A DNA stretch of 64,000 nucleotides from NCBI RefSeq assembly GCF_965638725.1, contig NC_134957.1, positions 15,896,101-15,960,100 on the forward strand. The letters are read 5' to 3'. Source of the stretch: Aptenodytes patagonicus. Taxonomy: Eukaryota > Chordata > Aves > Sphenisciformes > Spheniscidae. Position 1 is the stretch's first letter; each line of letters opens with the position of its first letter. The translations under genes were made by a program, and so were the position numbers. A model generated the notes under the pieces. That model had not been told where the DNA came from and did not search any database. It saw only the letters and a list, made by a program, of their open reading frames with translations. Of this stretch, positions 24,171 through 36,179 are shown in pieces.

Positions 24171-27100
24171 TAACAGCTTGATCTTGTAAAGATTCAAACA
24201 CACATACCTAAATTTACGCAGTGGGAGGTCATTCCAGGACGACTACAGGATTATTTCTGAGAGCAGAGTGAATCACGTATGTTTATAGTCTTTGTATGCT
24301 CAAGAAAGACCAAAGGTGGAGGAGAAGGATGCAGCAAAGGGCACGGCAGTCATTGGCAACGGCGTATTAGTGCTACAACAAAAAAAGAGAGTTGGAAGCT
24401 TTGATGCACTTACCTCAGCTCAAGTTTACATTTGAATTATTTTTGGCTTTTCTGTTGGTTTTTTTTTTTCTGGGGGTTAGTACCAGCATTTTGTAAATGT
24501 GCCAAACTTTGAATAAGTTTATGTTTTAATCAGCCCAGTGATTATTTGCAGTGCTCTGGGGTTTGTTTTTTACAGTCATGAATTGCAGAAGCAAAAATTG
24601 CCTCTTGCAGGAAGAAAAGCTGCCCCCTCCTTTCGGGCACAGCAATAACAAAAGCAAATGAGGAAAAAAAAAATCTTAACAAAGACTTTTTCCCTCTCTT
24701 TTTCTTTTGTGGTTGCAGGCTGCTAATGTTAATGTGTTTCTTCCCTTTCCAGAAAGATGAGGACGTGCTATCCTGGGATACCAGTAGTAGGTATCCCTGT
24801 CATAAACAAATCTATTTCTGTCAGTACTTAAATACTCAGGGCTTTTGGAAGCGTCTCTTTGCATAATAAATCTGTTTAATATTTCCTTTACTCTCTGGCA
24901 TTACTAAGTATAAACTGTTACTGTACTGGATTGAAGGGTAGATTACACGGCACTTGTATTTGGATAGTCTGTTTTCTTTTACCGTTGCTCCGAAGGGCGT
25001 GTTTAAGCAATGAATGAATGATCGTATGAGCATTATTTTTTTGTTTCGTACAACCCCCGTTTTCTCCTCCTTTCCAGCTCAGTCAGCGCACTTTCCGCAG
25101 CGGCATTTTAGTTTTCTGTGTGGAAATGTGGTGTTTAGCAGAATAGATGCATAACAAGGATGAGGTACCTTTTTCTCCCTTCCCTCTTCTCCCAAGAGAT
25201 ACCCTGTGACTTCCTCTGCTAGTCCATTAATCGCCGTAGCTCAAAATTCAGTCTGATCAAAGGAGCAGAACGAGGTTGAAAAGTGCAGATTCTGGCAAAT
25301 GACTTGACTGTTTAGGTTCCCCGCTGAGCTCATTTAGAGCTGGAATTAAGCTAGTCCTGCTGTATTTTTCGTCCTTGGCTCGGCAATAGCGCTGTGCCTA
25401 GCGCCGCACCGGGGGAGTGCTGAAGGCAGCGCGGCCGTTCCCACAGCCCGGACCCAGCCTGCACCCGAGAGCAGCCTCCAGGATCTAAAGAGCTGAATCT
25501 CCCTGTGCCAGGAGAAAGCTGAGTAATCTTGTCTTAGTTTGATAAGAAGGTCTGTGTTTAGATTGCATTGGCTATTCGACTGCAGAAAAAGTGGAGAACC
25601 TGTTAACTGAAGGTGCCGGAGTCAGTATTGATGATTCTGTGGGGTTTTTTTATTTAAGCATCAGGTTTCCGTCTCTTGCGGCTCTCTTTACTGAGGTTGG
25701 TGCGCGTGTTACGAGTGGGAAGGAAAGAATTAAAACAATATGTAAACGGGAAATTTGTAAACAACATGAAGTTTTTTGTAAAAGTTTTCTTTACGATGTA
25801 ATGACTCACTTAAGGAATACAGTTGTTTTTAATGCCTGTTTATACGTGCAGTTAGGAGTGGGTGCTGTTTTCTCTCATTAATAGTCTTGTTGCTTCTTGT
25901 TTGCTTAAGGCAAAAATGCAGGCTGCCCATACCTGTGTTGTTCGCTGCAGATTAACATCTGATTTTGCAATCCTTACACATCTCAAATTCCTACTGATGT
26001 AACCAGGAGTTACAAGTTCTCCAGGAATAGTGTTGGACTCTCGATATCGTTATTTGTGATTCTGCAGTTCCCCAAACTGTGCTAATATCTCTCAAACACA
26101 GAGAGAGTAATTTGGTGTGTAAGTTCTTACCTCATTAAAGTGAATTATTGTTACTGAAATGTGAATGGCATTCTGTTATCAGAAAATACTATGTATTTAA
26201 TGGTTTAAGGGTGTTTAAGGTCAGCAAGAACAGAGAAATGCTGATACCATCACCATAGACTGTGTGATACTCCTGAAATGTGAGTAAATCTTCAACTGAA
26301 AAAAGTTTTGCTAGACATATTGGTGTTTTCCCATAGTTTAGGACTTTGTCTAAAATCCCCAACATTTATTTATGTTGTATTTTACTTAAAAAAAAAAAAA
26401 AAAGAAAAACTAACCATTTAATAAGAACTTTTTTTATTAAGAAAAAATACTGGCAGTGAAGGGGGAAACGGACAAATCCATTTCGTGCCCAGTCCAGAGT
26501 CCGAGCTTTTTCCTACATAGGTGTCATATATCTACATGTCTATAAATTTTAATTTTAAAAAGAACTGTGACCTTCATCAGGGACCCTATGTGCAATAAGA
26601 TTAGAAAGGGACTCCTGACTTGGGTATGCTCCTCCATTCTCAGTTTGCACAATATATAAAACTACTGTGTTTTAGCTTACAGAGGTTTCCTCAAATTTCA
26701 TACTTTATAATAAAATCTCACTCTCTCTGTGATATCTTATTTTTTCTGCTTATGATAACAGTATTGAGGCTTTTCATAAGATGAAATGCTGTCTAGCTGC
26801 ATTTAAAATACACATTTTTGCCCATTTCTGTCTTGATTAAGCTAGAGGGAGGGTACCTACCTGCTGTCTAGATTACTGTCAAACTTAACTGAAAGTAAAG
26901 TTGAATTGTACTCTGCTGTCCTAACAGAGCCTATTTTCTCCTTCTGACTGGGTATTAAAAGGCTTTTCCTGCTGCACTAACATTTTCCAAATAAAAGATT
27001 TTTGCCAATTTCTGAAGAAATATCAGAACAAGTACCACCTTGGACATGCTGGAAGGAGTCCTGCGCCATAGATTATGAACTGAAACAGTTGGCCAGAATA

Positions 27101-29489
27101 AGGAATTAAAGTAATCCCTGATATTAGGAGCATGAAAATGAGATGACCTTCTGTATATGCCCCGTGTGAGTTTCTAACCTAGTTGCACTATAGGCTGCCC
27201 TTTATCCTCCATACCTATACTGTGCAGAAAACAAAAGACCAGCCATTCAGCTGGGAAACTGGAACACGTGCTTGCAAATATTACAGACTTTAAATGCATT
27301 GTATTTTTAACAGTAGTTCGTGATTGGAATGACAGGAAGGAAATGAGCAGAAAACATCCTATTCTATCTCTATATAAAATCTTGCTTGTGAAAGATACAG
27401 TTACCACAATAATGATCGGACGCTAATTGATTCATTGTGCTGGGAGACAAGTGCTGAGCGGAGGAGCCAGCGGGGTCATTTTCTTGCTCCAACTCCACTT
27501 TGGTTGTTTGCTGAGGAAGGGCAGGAGAGGGTTATAAAGCTGCTGCCACTACATTCAGCGCATGTTTTTCTCAGAAAAGAAGAGACACCGCCAGCCAAGA
27601 TCTCTTTCCTTTGGAAATTGTGGCTGGGAAGGGCCCCTTTGGCTCGGGAGACAAAGTGGGCAGTCAGACAGCCCCTTTCCTGAATCCCAGGCAGGCACCA
27701 GACGGCTGAAGGAAGAGAGGCACCAGGCTGAATTAGATTGCCTGCCTGCTTTGGACAGTAAGGCAGAGAGGCAGGCTTAATTGCTTTGCAGCTGTTCATT
27801 TTTTCCCCTTCTCCCTCCCCTGCCCTCCTCTCCCTCCTCCCAGCTGACCCCGGCGGCAGCCGCAGCTCTAGCCCCAAGGAAACCTCGCCAACTTGGGGAG
27901 AAGTACCAAGGGTTTCTGGACTCGTTTTTATCAGCCTTTATACCCTTCCCTCAAGTCCAGCAGCAAATGGGGAGAGAAAGGAACGTATTAAGGAAAAAAA
28001 GACTCTTCGGCGTAACCTAGTAATTTGTCACTTTTTTCTGGGTTAGTTTGTACAGGGGTTTCCGAATGCTGCTTGTGGCAAAGGGCAGGCTGGGACAGGG
28101 GACGGGGCAGGGCCAGGCAGACGTCTCGGGTGGCATCCTTTCAGGAGAGGCAGCTGGGTGTCATCGCTGGCAGGTCCTGGCATCCTGTCCGAGCGGACAA
28201 ACCAGGAGAGCCTTTGAATGAGCCCCCTGCGATGTGGCACTCCCCGCAGCAGGATTTACGAGACATGTGAGATTTCCTCTCTGGAGCTGCGATACCGTTT
28301 GCAGAGATCTCCCAGACTGGTGCCTGGCAGCTTGAATGTCTGTTGGGGTTGATTTGGTGGTGCTCGCACCGGTAAAAGAGCCTCGACACCGAAATGTTCT
28401 TGACCTGACTATTAATAGAAAAGCTTTTTTTGAACCGCGGGGAACGTGCAGGGGTCTCCAGCCCTCAAAAACTGGCTCAGACCAGACTTGCAGATTTGCA
28501 TGTATCTCATAATCCCAAACTGTCTGAACCTCATGTTTGTGCAGGAAACAGTTTGTTTTCTTAATTGCTCTCGCTCCACTCCCAGATTTAAACATTTAAA
28601 AACGTGTTTCCATGCCTTAGCAATGAGACTGCAGTCAGCTTTCAGCTCACCTGGTTTGCAGAGAAGGGCTTTGCTTGTCTGCTGCTCAGCCAGCCTTCCT
28701 GGGTCTGTTCACCTCCAGCAGCAATGTCAAGCTAACCCAGTTTTGCAGCTGGTATCGAGCGCCAGAGGCAAGCTTTGTAGATGTCTCTTTAATTCCTGCA
28801 CTTGTAGAATTTAGTGTATATTTTCCCTCCAGTTCCACTGACTCACACAGCGCTTGGGGGTGGAGGCAGGAGGAGAACAAGAAGGCTATAACCCAGGTCT
28901 AATTTACTCATCTGGTAAAGCCAGTCGTCAGTGAGCTTTTCCCCCCTCTGTCCACAAAGATAGTCCCTCTCGGGAGCCTGTTTGGCCTCCCAGTTATAAT
29001 TATGGCATCAGTAGTTTCGTACTTGACTGTCCTCCTAGGCCAACTGCATCTTCTCTGCCAGGATGTCGTGTCTGGGTGACAGCATTAGAACGTGAAATGC
29101 CCCGGTGAGCCGACAGTACGACGCAGGGCGTGCAGCCCCGCATTGTTCGGGAGCACAGGCTGTCATGGCACGCTAATCTCTTTATACGGGACATATCTGC
29201 TGCTTATTTTTTGTGATACCCTTAACAGCACAAACCAGAACTTGAGGTGGTCACCAGTGCAGGTTTTTGGCACGTTTCTTTCAAGGCGCAAAACTGTGAT
29301 GGGGATCTTTGCTCAGGGGCACCGGAGAGATGGAGGGTGTCGTTCCTGGAAAGGTAGCACAGCTACCAGATGCTTTGGTGGTCAGAGGGATTTGTGTCTG
29401 TAAGAAATGGATTTAGAAATAAGGTACAGTAGCATGTAAGTGACTTTTTTTTTTTTTAAATCTGTTCAACATGCAGCCTACAATAGCTC

Positions 29490-30190
29490 TGCCAGTTAGA
29501 TTTGATTTAAAACCGGCTCCACAAGCTACAAAGGCTCTTGAGCCTCATTGCCGGGACCGGAAATCCATTGTGGCGTCCTGATTAGTGCTGGTGAAATCGC
29601 AAACCTTTCTTGGGGCAGATAACAATCTCGCAAATGAAAATATAACCTGTTAATCCTGAATTTTAACAAGGATGGTTATGCAACTCCAGGCCAAATCCAG
29701 GATGTGTCCTATCCATGTGCGTGCCCCTTGGTCAGAAAGGATTTGCTGATAGGGAAGGGTGGGATTGCACCCCTGCAGTATCCTCTCCCAAAAGCACCCC
29801 TGCTTTATGCCAGGTCTGTGGCCAGAGGCAGGAGGAGGGGTGCTGGTGGGTGAGGCTCAGCGCAGAAATTGGGGTTCACATGTTGGGACCAACCCCTCTG
29901 AAGCTTTTGGCTGAAGTATCTTAAGATGGGGCCTCTGTTTAATGTTCCCCCCCGTGCCAGTTGCCGCTGCCAAAGGAGGGGTGGTCTGGCTGGGGCTATC
30001 CGTGCTCTTGCAGTCCCATAATAGTCCCTTTAATTATGGGTAACAATAGGTTCTGTTTTTTCCTATGTTAATAACAAGTTCCAGGGTATAAATAACTCTG
30101 CAATTAAAACAGAACGCCTAACGATTTACCATTTGACACCTATGCAGTCTGCTGGAGCCTTGACTGTGCAAGGAGTTTTTTTCTCCTGCC
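29490..30190. other. Candidate conserved noncoding block
   Basis: Two calm stretches (about 29490-29700 and 30000-30190) contain TTTGATTTAAAACC, CTGATTAGTGCTGG, CTTTAATTATGGGTAACAA and CTGCAATTAAAACAG. No repeat or coding signal was recognised. They are suggested as conserved intronic sequence purely from texture. Confidence 0.18.
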
Positions 30191-31207
30191 CTGAATATTT
30201 TATAATTGTTTTACAAAGAACACATGGATGCTCCAGTCATTAAGAATTGCCAACCAAGGTACATTGTGGCAACAGGGAGCAGAGAACAGATAGCTATTAC
30301 CTGCGCCGAGGCCGTAGGGAGCTCTCCTTTCGGACGTGCAGCCATGGTTTGTTTGACTACTTCTGTATATTGACCTTTGTTTTTTAAGAAAAACACAAAC
30401 AATCAGGATTGTTTTATTGTAGGACCCATTAACTCCTTCAGAGACTTTGTGGTGTCTGTTGGTAAGAGCAGCACACGTGTGGCCATGTACTACAGTCTGT
30501 GAAACACCTCTGCCGCTCTGCTGCATTTGGATGTTTGCAGGCAGATGCTGCATGTCCCTTGCTTTGTGCATTTGGAAGAGCAGTCTATATGTAAAAATAC
30601 GTGGAAATAGGCCTGCAGACTCTAATCACATTGGCCAAGGAGATAGGGGCCATGGGGAGAGGGGAATTCACCTCTGCTTTCAGTGGGGAGGCATGGAGCG
30701 CCGCCGCTCATTTCCGAGACTGGCTGTGATGTGTTTGATGTGGAGCCTGCGAATGGAGTTGCTTAAATATACAAGTGTGCCTAAAAATGTAAAAATAAAA
30801 GCAGTGCTATTTTAAGACTCTAGAATCAGGGATTATAAATAGCCCAACTGGTGTGTTACTCCTGGCTGGGTGTGTCGGTCTTAAAACACCACCACAACTG
30901 TCACTTCCCTTTGAAGCAGCTTGTCGGCTAATGACCGCAGCAGTGGAGCCTCCTCTGCATTTCCATGTTCTCTCAATAAGCACAGGTCAATGATAAGATG
31001 CTCTCCAGGCTGACACGTCCGTCACACAAGCCCTCGCTTTGCCGGCTTGGGCGTGCGAGCACACACAAATGGAAAGGTGGGTGCACACTGGCGGGGAGCG
31101 CTGCGGAGCTGGGATTCAGTGGTGGGAGGTAGTGTTAGCAGGGTAAAGCGGAGCTCGATCTGCTGAGCACAAGCCGTGGAGCTGGGGCTGCTGAACCCCG
31201 GACAAAA

Positions 31208-31300
31208 GGCAAGATAGTTGCGTGGTTAAGCACTGATTTGGGACTTGTGAGATGTGGGTTTAGCACTCTCCATTGTGAGCCTTCCTCTGTGACTGGTTGG
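31208..31300 (+). mobile_element. MIR SINE, 5' tRNA-related part
   Basis: GATAGTTGCGTGGTTAAGCA, then TGTGGGTTTAGCACTCTCC and CCTTCCTCTGTGACTGGTTG follow the order of the MIR consensus (GTGGTTAAGAGC, CTGGGTTCAAATCC, CTGTGTGACCTTGG). The copy is heavily diverged and in plus orientation. Confidence 0.6.
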
Positions 31301-33179
31301 GATTCATCTTCCTGCTCCCATCATTTAGGCTCCTCCTGTGGCCAGTGGAGGAAAAGATCTTCAGAGGGTAATTTCACCTCACCCTAATGTGCACCTGCGA
31401 GATGTGATGGATGGTCTGCGGTGAGGGAAGCCTGGACAACACGCTTAGGCTTGGCCCTTGTCTGCTGGAGGTACCTTTATTCTCCACCTTTGGAAGCAGC
31501 AGCAGCTGTGGTGATCCAATATACAAAAGTCTGTGAAGTTGAAAGTCATATAGGTACCTTAAATAGCTGCCTTCTGCCTCAGAAAGCATTTTTGTTTCTG
31601 TCTGTTTTTCCAGTGCAGTGGCTGGAAAGAAGTACCTTTGATGGTGTTCCACTGCCTCAGTACCGCGGGCGAGCGCCTGGGGGACAGGCTCTTCTCTGGT
31701 GGCTGTTTCCGAGAGGAATTCTGGCTGACTCCTGCACATAATGATATGTTTATTTGCAATATATGGAGCCAGGAGATGTTTCTGGGTGATAGGGATCTGG
31801 AGACTAGTAAACAAAAGAAGACAAGGTTAGAATTCAAACTGTAAGAAGGCTTGTTTTGGTCTAAAGAAAACAACTATAAAACCAAATGATGACGGTGTTC
31901 AAAAAGGTTGCAGTGGTATATCTCAGGACAAGGTGCAAATGTATCTGCCAAGCCCCTGCACTGGTAGGATGCCAAAATCTGGGTTATTCTTACAGGGAGC
32001 TCTAAGCAGCCTGTACCCAGAAGGCGAAGAAAAGGGAGCTTGTTGGCCACTCCTTCTTTTCATAATAGGTAGAAATGGGCCAGGAATCTCTCCTGCTGTA
32101 GCAGTCTTCTCCAGAAAGGGGGACCTTATTTCATGTTCTCTCAGTGGAGGAAAGCTTGCAAATAGGCTGTGTCTAGCATCTCTAAAAGAAGCAAAATACC
32201 CTGACGTCTGAAGGTTTCCAAGAGTTCATGCTGAATTCTTCCTCCGTAGCCTGCTTGTAACACAGAGGAGCCGTGTCCTGACATGATGCTCCCCTAGCGC
32301 AGAACAAGCCACTTGTATTTTATGGTGATAGAGAAGATGATTTCCATCAAGAAACAAATGGGGACGACAGCAGTGACAAATAAAGATCTTACAGGTTCAA
32401 AACCGATAAGCTGACAGCTCCATTTTCGAACCTGGTTGTCTTGAACTAACCACGTAGAAACAGTATTTTGGCAATCTGCTGACTGCAGTGAGCACCTGCG
32501 TTCTCTGCACTGCTGACAATCAGGGAGCTTCTGAGGCGGTCCTGGACATGGGTATGAAAAGTTACAGTAAGTGCCAGATCAAAAATTAAAGCCTTTGTCT
32601 GAAAGTGAAGTTGTTACTTCGGTCTGAAAATGAGGACTTCTCCCATTGCTCGCGGTGGTCAGAGTTGCTCCTGAAGGGCAATAGGAGGACTGATTTAATG
32701 CTCCATGTCTTTTTTCTTTCAAGCTGAACTCTTAATTATGCCTGCATTTCACTGCAGATTAGCAGGGAGTGCAGTGCGGAGCCCGAGACCCCTGGGGTGC
32801 AGCGAGTGCCCAGATCTCCTCTGCCCTGGCCCTGGGGTCTGTTTACAGATGAGATCTGTGGCTCTGCGAGGATGCACACACACACGCACGCTGTTATGGT
32901 ATAAAGAAGCTCAGTTTGCTTTTTATTCCTCCCCCCCTCTTCTTCTTTTCTATAATCATTGCAAAACAGGAACAAATGAGTGTGTCACTTTAAACCATGA
33001 AACCACTTAGTCCGTAAAGACAGATTTGGCGTCTTTGTGCTGGCAGTGACAGGCCAGCGCGGCGCTCCATAGTGATCCCACTGTTCTCCCTCTGCCCCGC
33101 ACCCCGCCGCCGCTCCCCACCCCCTCCGAGATTTGCTCCGTGTTTGCCTGCCTCTGTTTTTGTGGTTAGTAACCAGCAA

Positions 33180-33510
33180 AAGAATGGAATGGATTTAATG
33201 ATTTGTTGGCTGCGGTGCCGGCATGATTAAGTCAATAAAGCTGCAAGCTGAAAACAGACAGTGTAGTTACAGTATATGACTTTAACCTTGTTAATGCATG
33301 TTTATGTCCTCCTGCCCACTGTATAGCTGTACATTGCATAAAGAAGATCTGACCAATCTTTAACCCATTAAATAATTCATAAAGTGAGAGCAGACATCAG
33401 CTACTTGCGGAGCGGATCAGTAACCATGGGGTCAGCAATAACTTTGGCTCTCTGGATCATATCCAGCATGTTTAAACTCTGGTGATGTCACCAGGCAAGC
33501 TTCTAACCTT
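33180..33510. other. Candidate conserved noncoding block
   Basis: The stretch contains TGGATTTAATGATTTG, GCATGATTAAGTCAATAAAG, CCTTGTTAATGCATG, CCATTAAATAATTCATAAAG and a CTCTGGTGATGTCACCAGGC inverted repeat (GGTGATGTCACC). No repeat or frame was recognised. It is a candidate intronic regulatory element with low support. Confidence 0.2.
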
Positions 33511-34552
33511 AATCATTTGGATGGGAACAAAGGGAAGTTAACTGTTGACATGCGGTGTCTCCGCGGAAGAAACACTTGCGAGTGCTCTGCAACATCTCTG
33601 CCTTGCAGGGAACGTGGACTAGCTCCAGCCTCCTTGCTTCTTTTATACGCTTCCCTCTTTCCTTACGGCAAAAGTGTGGCTGGCCAAATGTTCAAAGACA
33701 CATGTTTCCTAGACTCCTATTATCTTAAGTGACAGAGGGACCAAAATCCCACAGAATTTCAGGGAAACGTTGGCTGACTTGAGAAGATGGTGTTTGGAGG
33801 CACTTGGATGGTTTTTTCATCGTGGGTGAATTTTGAATGAAAACTATCTCCTGCCGTGTAAATGAAAGAGAAGGATATATAATGGGGATGGAAGGAGGCA
33901 GAAGCCAGGGATGCAGGAGAGGATGTGGAGTGAAGCAGGACTGTTCCCACCGCAGTAAAAGCTCTCACAATAAGAAATCAGGCAGGACTTGCAAGAAAAT
34001 CCTAGGATCCTCACCCATACCTACTCAGCCAGACTCTTCTCCTTTTTCTTACCTGTCAAAACATAGGGCTGACTTCTAGCACGCAGCCCTCTTTACACAG
34101 CTCCCAGCTGGGCACCGAGGGATTCTCCAGGTGCGGCGATGTCTGTAGTTGTTGCAGCTGCTTCTTTTGCTGGCACGTAAGGGGTGAGTCATGGGATCAC
34201 GGGGCGTGTGGCCGGGACATGCTGCGCTCCACTGGTCTGTGCAGCCAGGATAGAGGCCCTAGGGGACCATTACGAGTTGGTGTAGTTTAGTGCTGTTCTG
34301 AGATGCAACCAGCTGTGGCCGGAGCTGGAGGAGAGATGCAGAGAGGAGGACACGACAAAATCTCGTATGCGGAGTGAAGCAGAAAAAGCCCTTCCACCTC
34401 TCGCCGGTGAGCAGCGTGGAGCGCAGTTCTGCTGCAGGTCTTTGGGGTCACAACCCGAGGGCATGGCAGAGGCAGCGTTTCAGGAGGCTGAAGACCTAAC
34501 CTCCACGCTGCCCTGGGTACTGATCCTCATCCTTCTACTCAGGGACTAACTT

Positions 34553-34690
34553 TAATTCCTTTTGGGGGGAAGCTGAGACAGAGGGAGAAATGAAGCGACT
34601 TGTCCATAGTCACCTGAAGAAACTATGTGTAATGGAACTGGAAACTGAACCTGGTCACCTGGTCATGTGAGCCCGAGTCCATATGACCGG
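34553..34690 (-). mobile_element. MIR SINE (minus orientation)
   Basis: Read on the plus strand, AAGCTGAGACAGAGGGAG, GCGACTTGTCCATAGTCACC, then GGAAACTGAACCTGGTC and GAGCCCGAGTCC match the inverse MIR core (AACTGAGGCACAGAGAGG, AACTTGCCCAAGGTCAC, GAACCCAGGTC, GGCTCCAGAGCC). It is a typical old copy. Confidence 0.75.
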
Positions 34691-36170
34691 CTTTTATCCT
34701 GTGACTCAGTCACGAAACAAACTCACCGTTCAAGATCATCTCCTTTAGAGGTGGCTTGGGAGTTCACCTTCAATGATCCCATTTTCTACGTCTCCTTCTG
34801 ACAAATTGGATGCTCACAGTCCTCCACTGTGTGTCCAAAGGGACACTTGCTTGTGCAAGTAAACTCATCGGAGGCTGGCGTGCCTATCTGCACAGCACAC
34901 ATGCAGGTGTGTTTGCAAACAGACCTCTATGATGTGCACATCTTTATGTCTAGGACTACTGGAGCTATTAAAGGCACACAGGTAAAAACTCTCACACCGT
35001 TATTTGTGAGCCAGATGGCTGCATACAGCAGAGCATATCTCAGAATCCACAACATCAGCCCAATAGTGAATTTTCCAGGTGCCAAAAGATACGCGCCTTG
35101 AGTTGGAGATGAGAGCTGGGACCTTCAGTCTGCCGTTGCCAGCATCTGCAGCCAGAGATCGGGGGGGAGACTGACCCCCAGAGCTACTGCTGATTATTCT
35201 CAATCACTCGGTTATTCCCTGTTGCTTTATGATTGTGCTAATGAAGACTCTCAAATAAAATTACCCTGCATTTTTTTTTTTGGTTGGTTTGGTTTTGCCA
35301 TAATCCGGAGCAGCAGTCTCTGCTTTGGAGAAGATGCTCCAGAATTTATGGCAAGTCAAATCTGATCTGAGTAGAAATTCCATGTTCCGTTTTCCTTAGC
35401 TTTAGCTTGGAACGTTGTGTGATGCGTCTGAAAATCTTCCCTTACCGGTCTATTGATTTCGATGAATGAACTCACATACACCTAGTAATGTTTTATTATC
35501 ACTCACCCACCATAGGGTATATAGCAGCTGGTAATTTTTGTGCATTGACTGCATTTTTTTTCTGCTTGATGGAAAACAGAGTCGCTCCAAGCGTATGCTA
35601 ATGCTGAATGGGGGGGTCCCAACTTCTGACCCATAGCTAATATCCTACAAGTCACATGAAGCTACCAAGGATTCTTGAGCTGGAGTTCGAAATGCTTATG
35701 TTATCAGCAAATAAACACCATTAATTGCTTCTAATATGTCATGCAGTGGTTAAATGACAAGATCCTTATTAATATGCGTGTATATCAGCCTTTTCAGTGT
35801 GTGTGAGGGGGAGTATGAAGTGGTAAAATTACTTAAAATTAGTGGGGAATATTTACAGGAAGGCATAAAGAACTGTCAGTTGAGGAAAGCAGCATTTTAT
35901 GTTCTTGTCCCAGATGACCTTGCTCCAAGGACAAATCAGAGCTTGATGAAATGAAGCTGCAGATGGCTAGTGATCTCAACTCTGTAATAATGAAATGACA
36001 CAAGAAAAAAATGAGACATCTACAGTTTGTAAATACAATCTGAATGGAAGGGGAAAAAAGGAATTTTTAAGGGGAGATTGAGTTGACTTGGTTACAGCAG
36101 TTCAGCTTCGGGTGTTTTAATAATAATTTCCATTTAAAAAAATAATGGAATCGCTCCTCGTTCCCCATAC

Positions 36171-36179
36171 TCAAGGTCA
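36171..36179 (+). promoter_or_regulatory. Candidate NR5A/ESRR nuclear-receptor site
   Basis: TCAAGGTCA is a full match to the extended half-site bound by NR5A1 (SF-1) and ESRR monomers. Mammalian MAMLD1 is reported to be under NR5A1 control, which makes an intronic site interesting. A nine-base match is expected about once by chance in a window this size counting both strands. Confidence 0.25.

Noticed and set aside
27844..28020. Possible extra terminal exon of MAMLD1 after a strong pyrimidine tract
   Set aside because: The tract and CAG at 27841-27843 look like an acceptor, and the frame is phase 0 and open for 58 codons. There is no nearby poly(A) signal, no good donor and no similarity to any MAMLD1 isoform that I recall.
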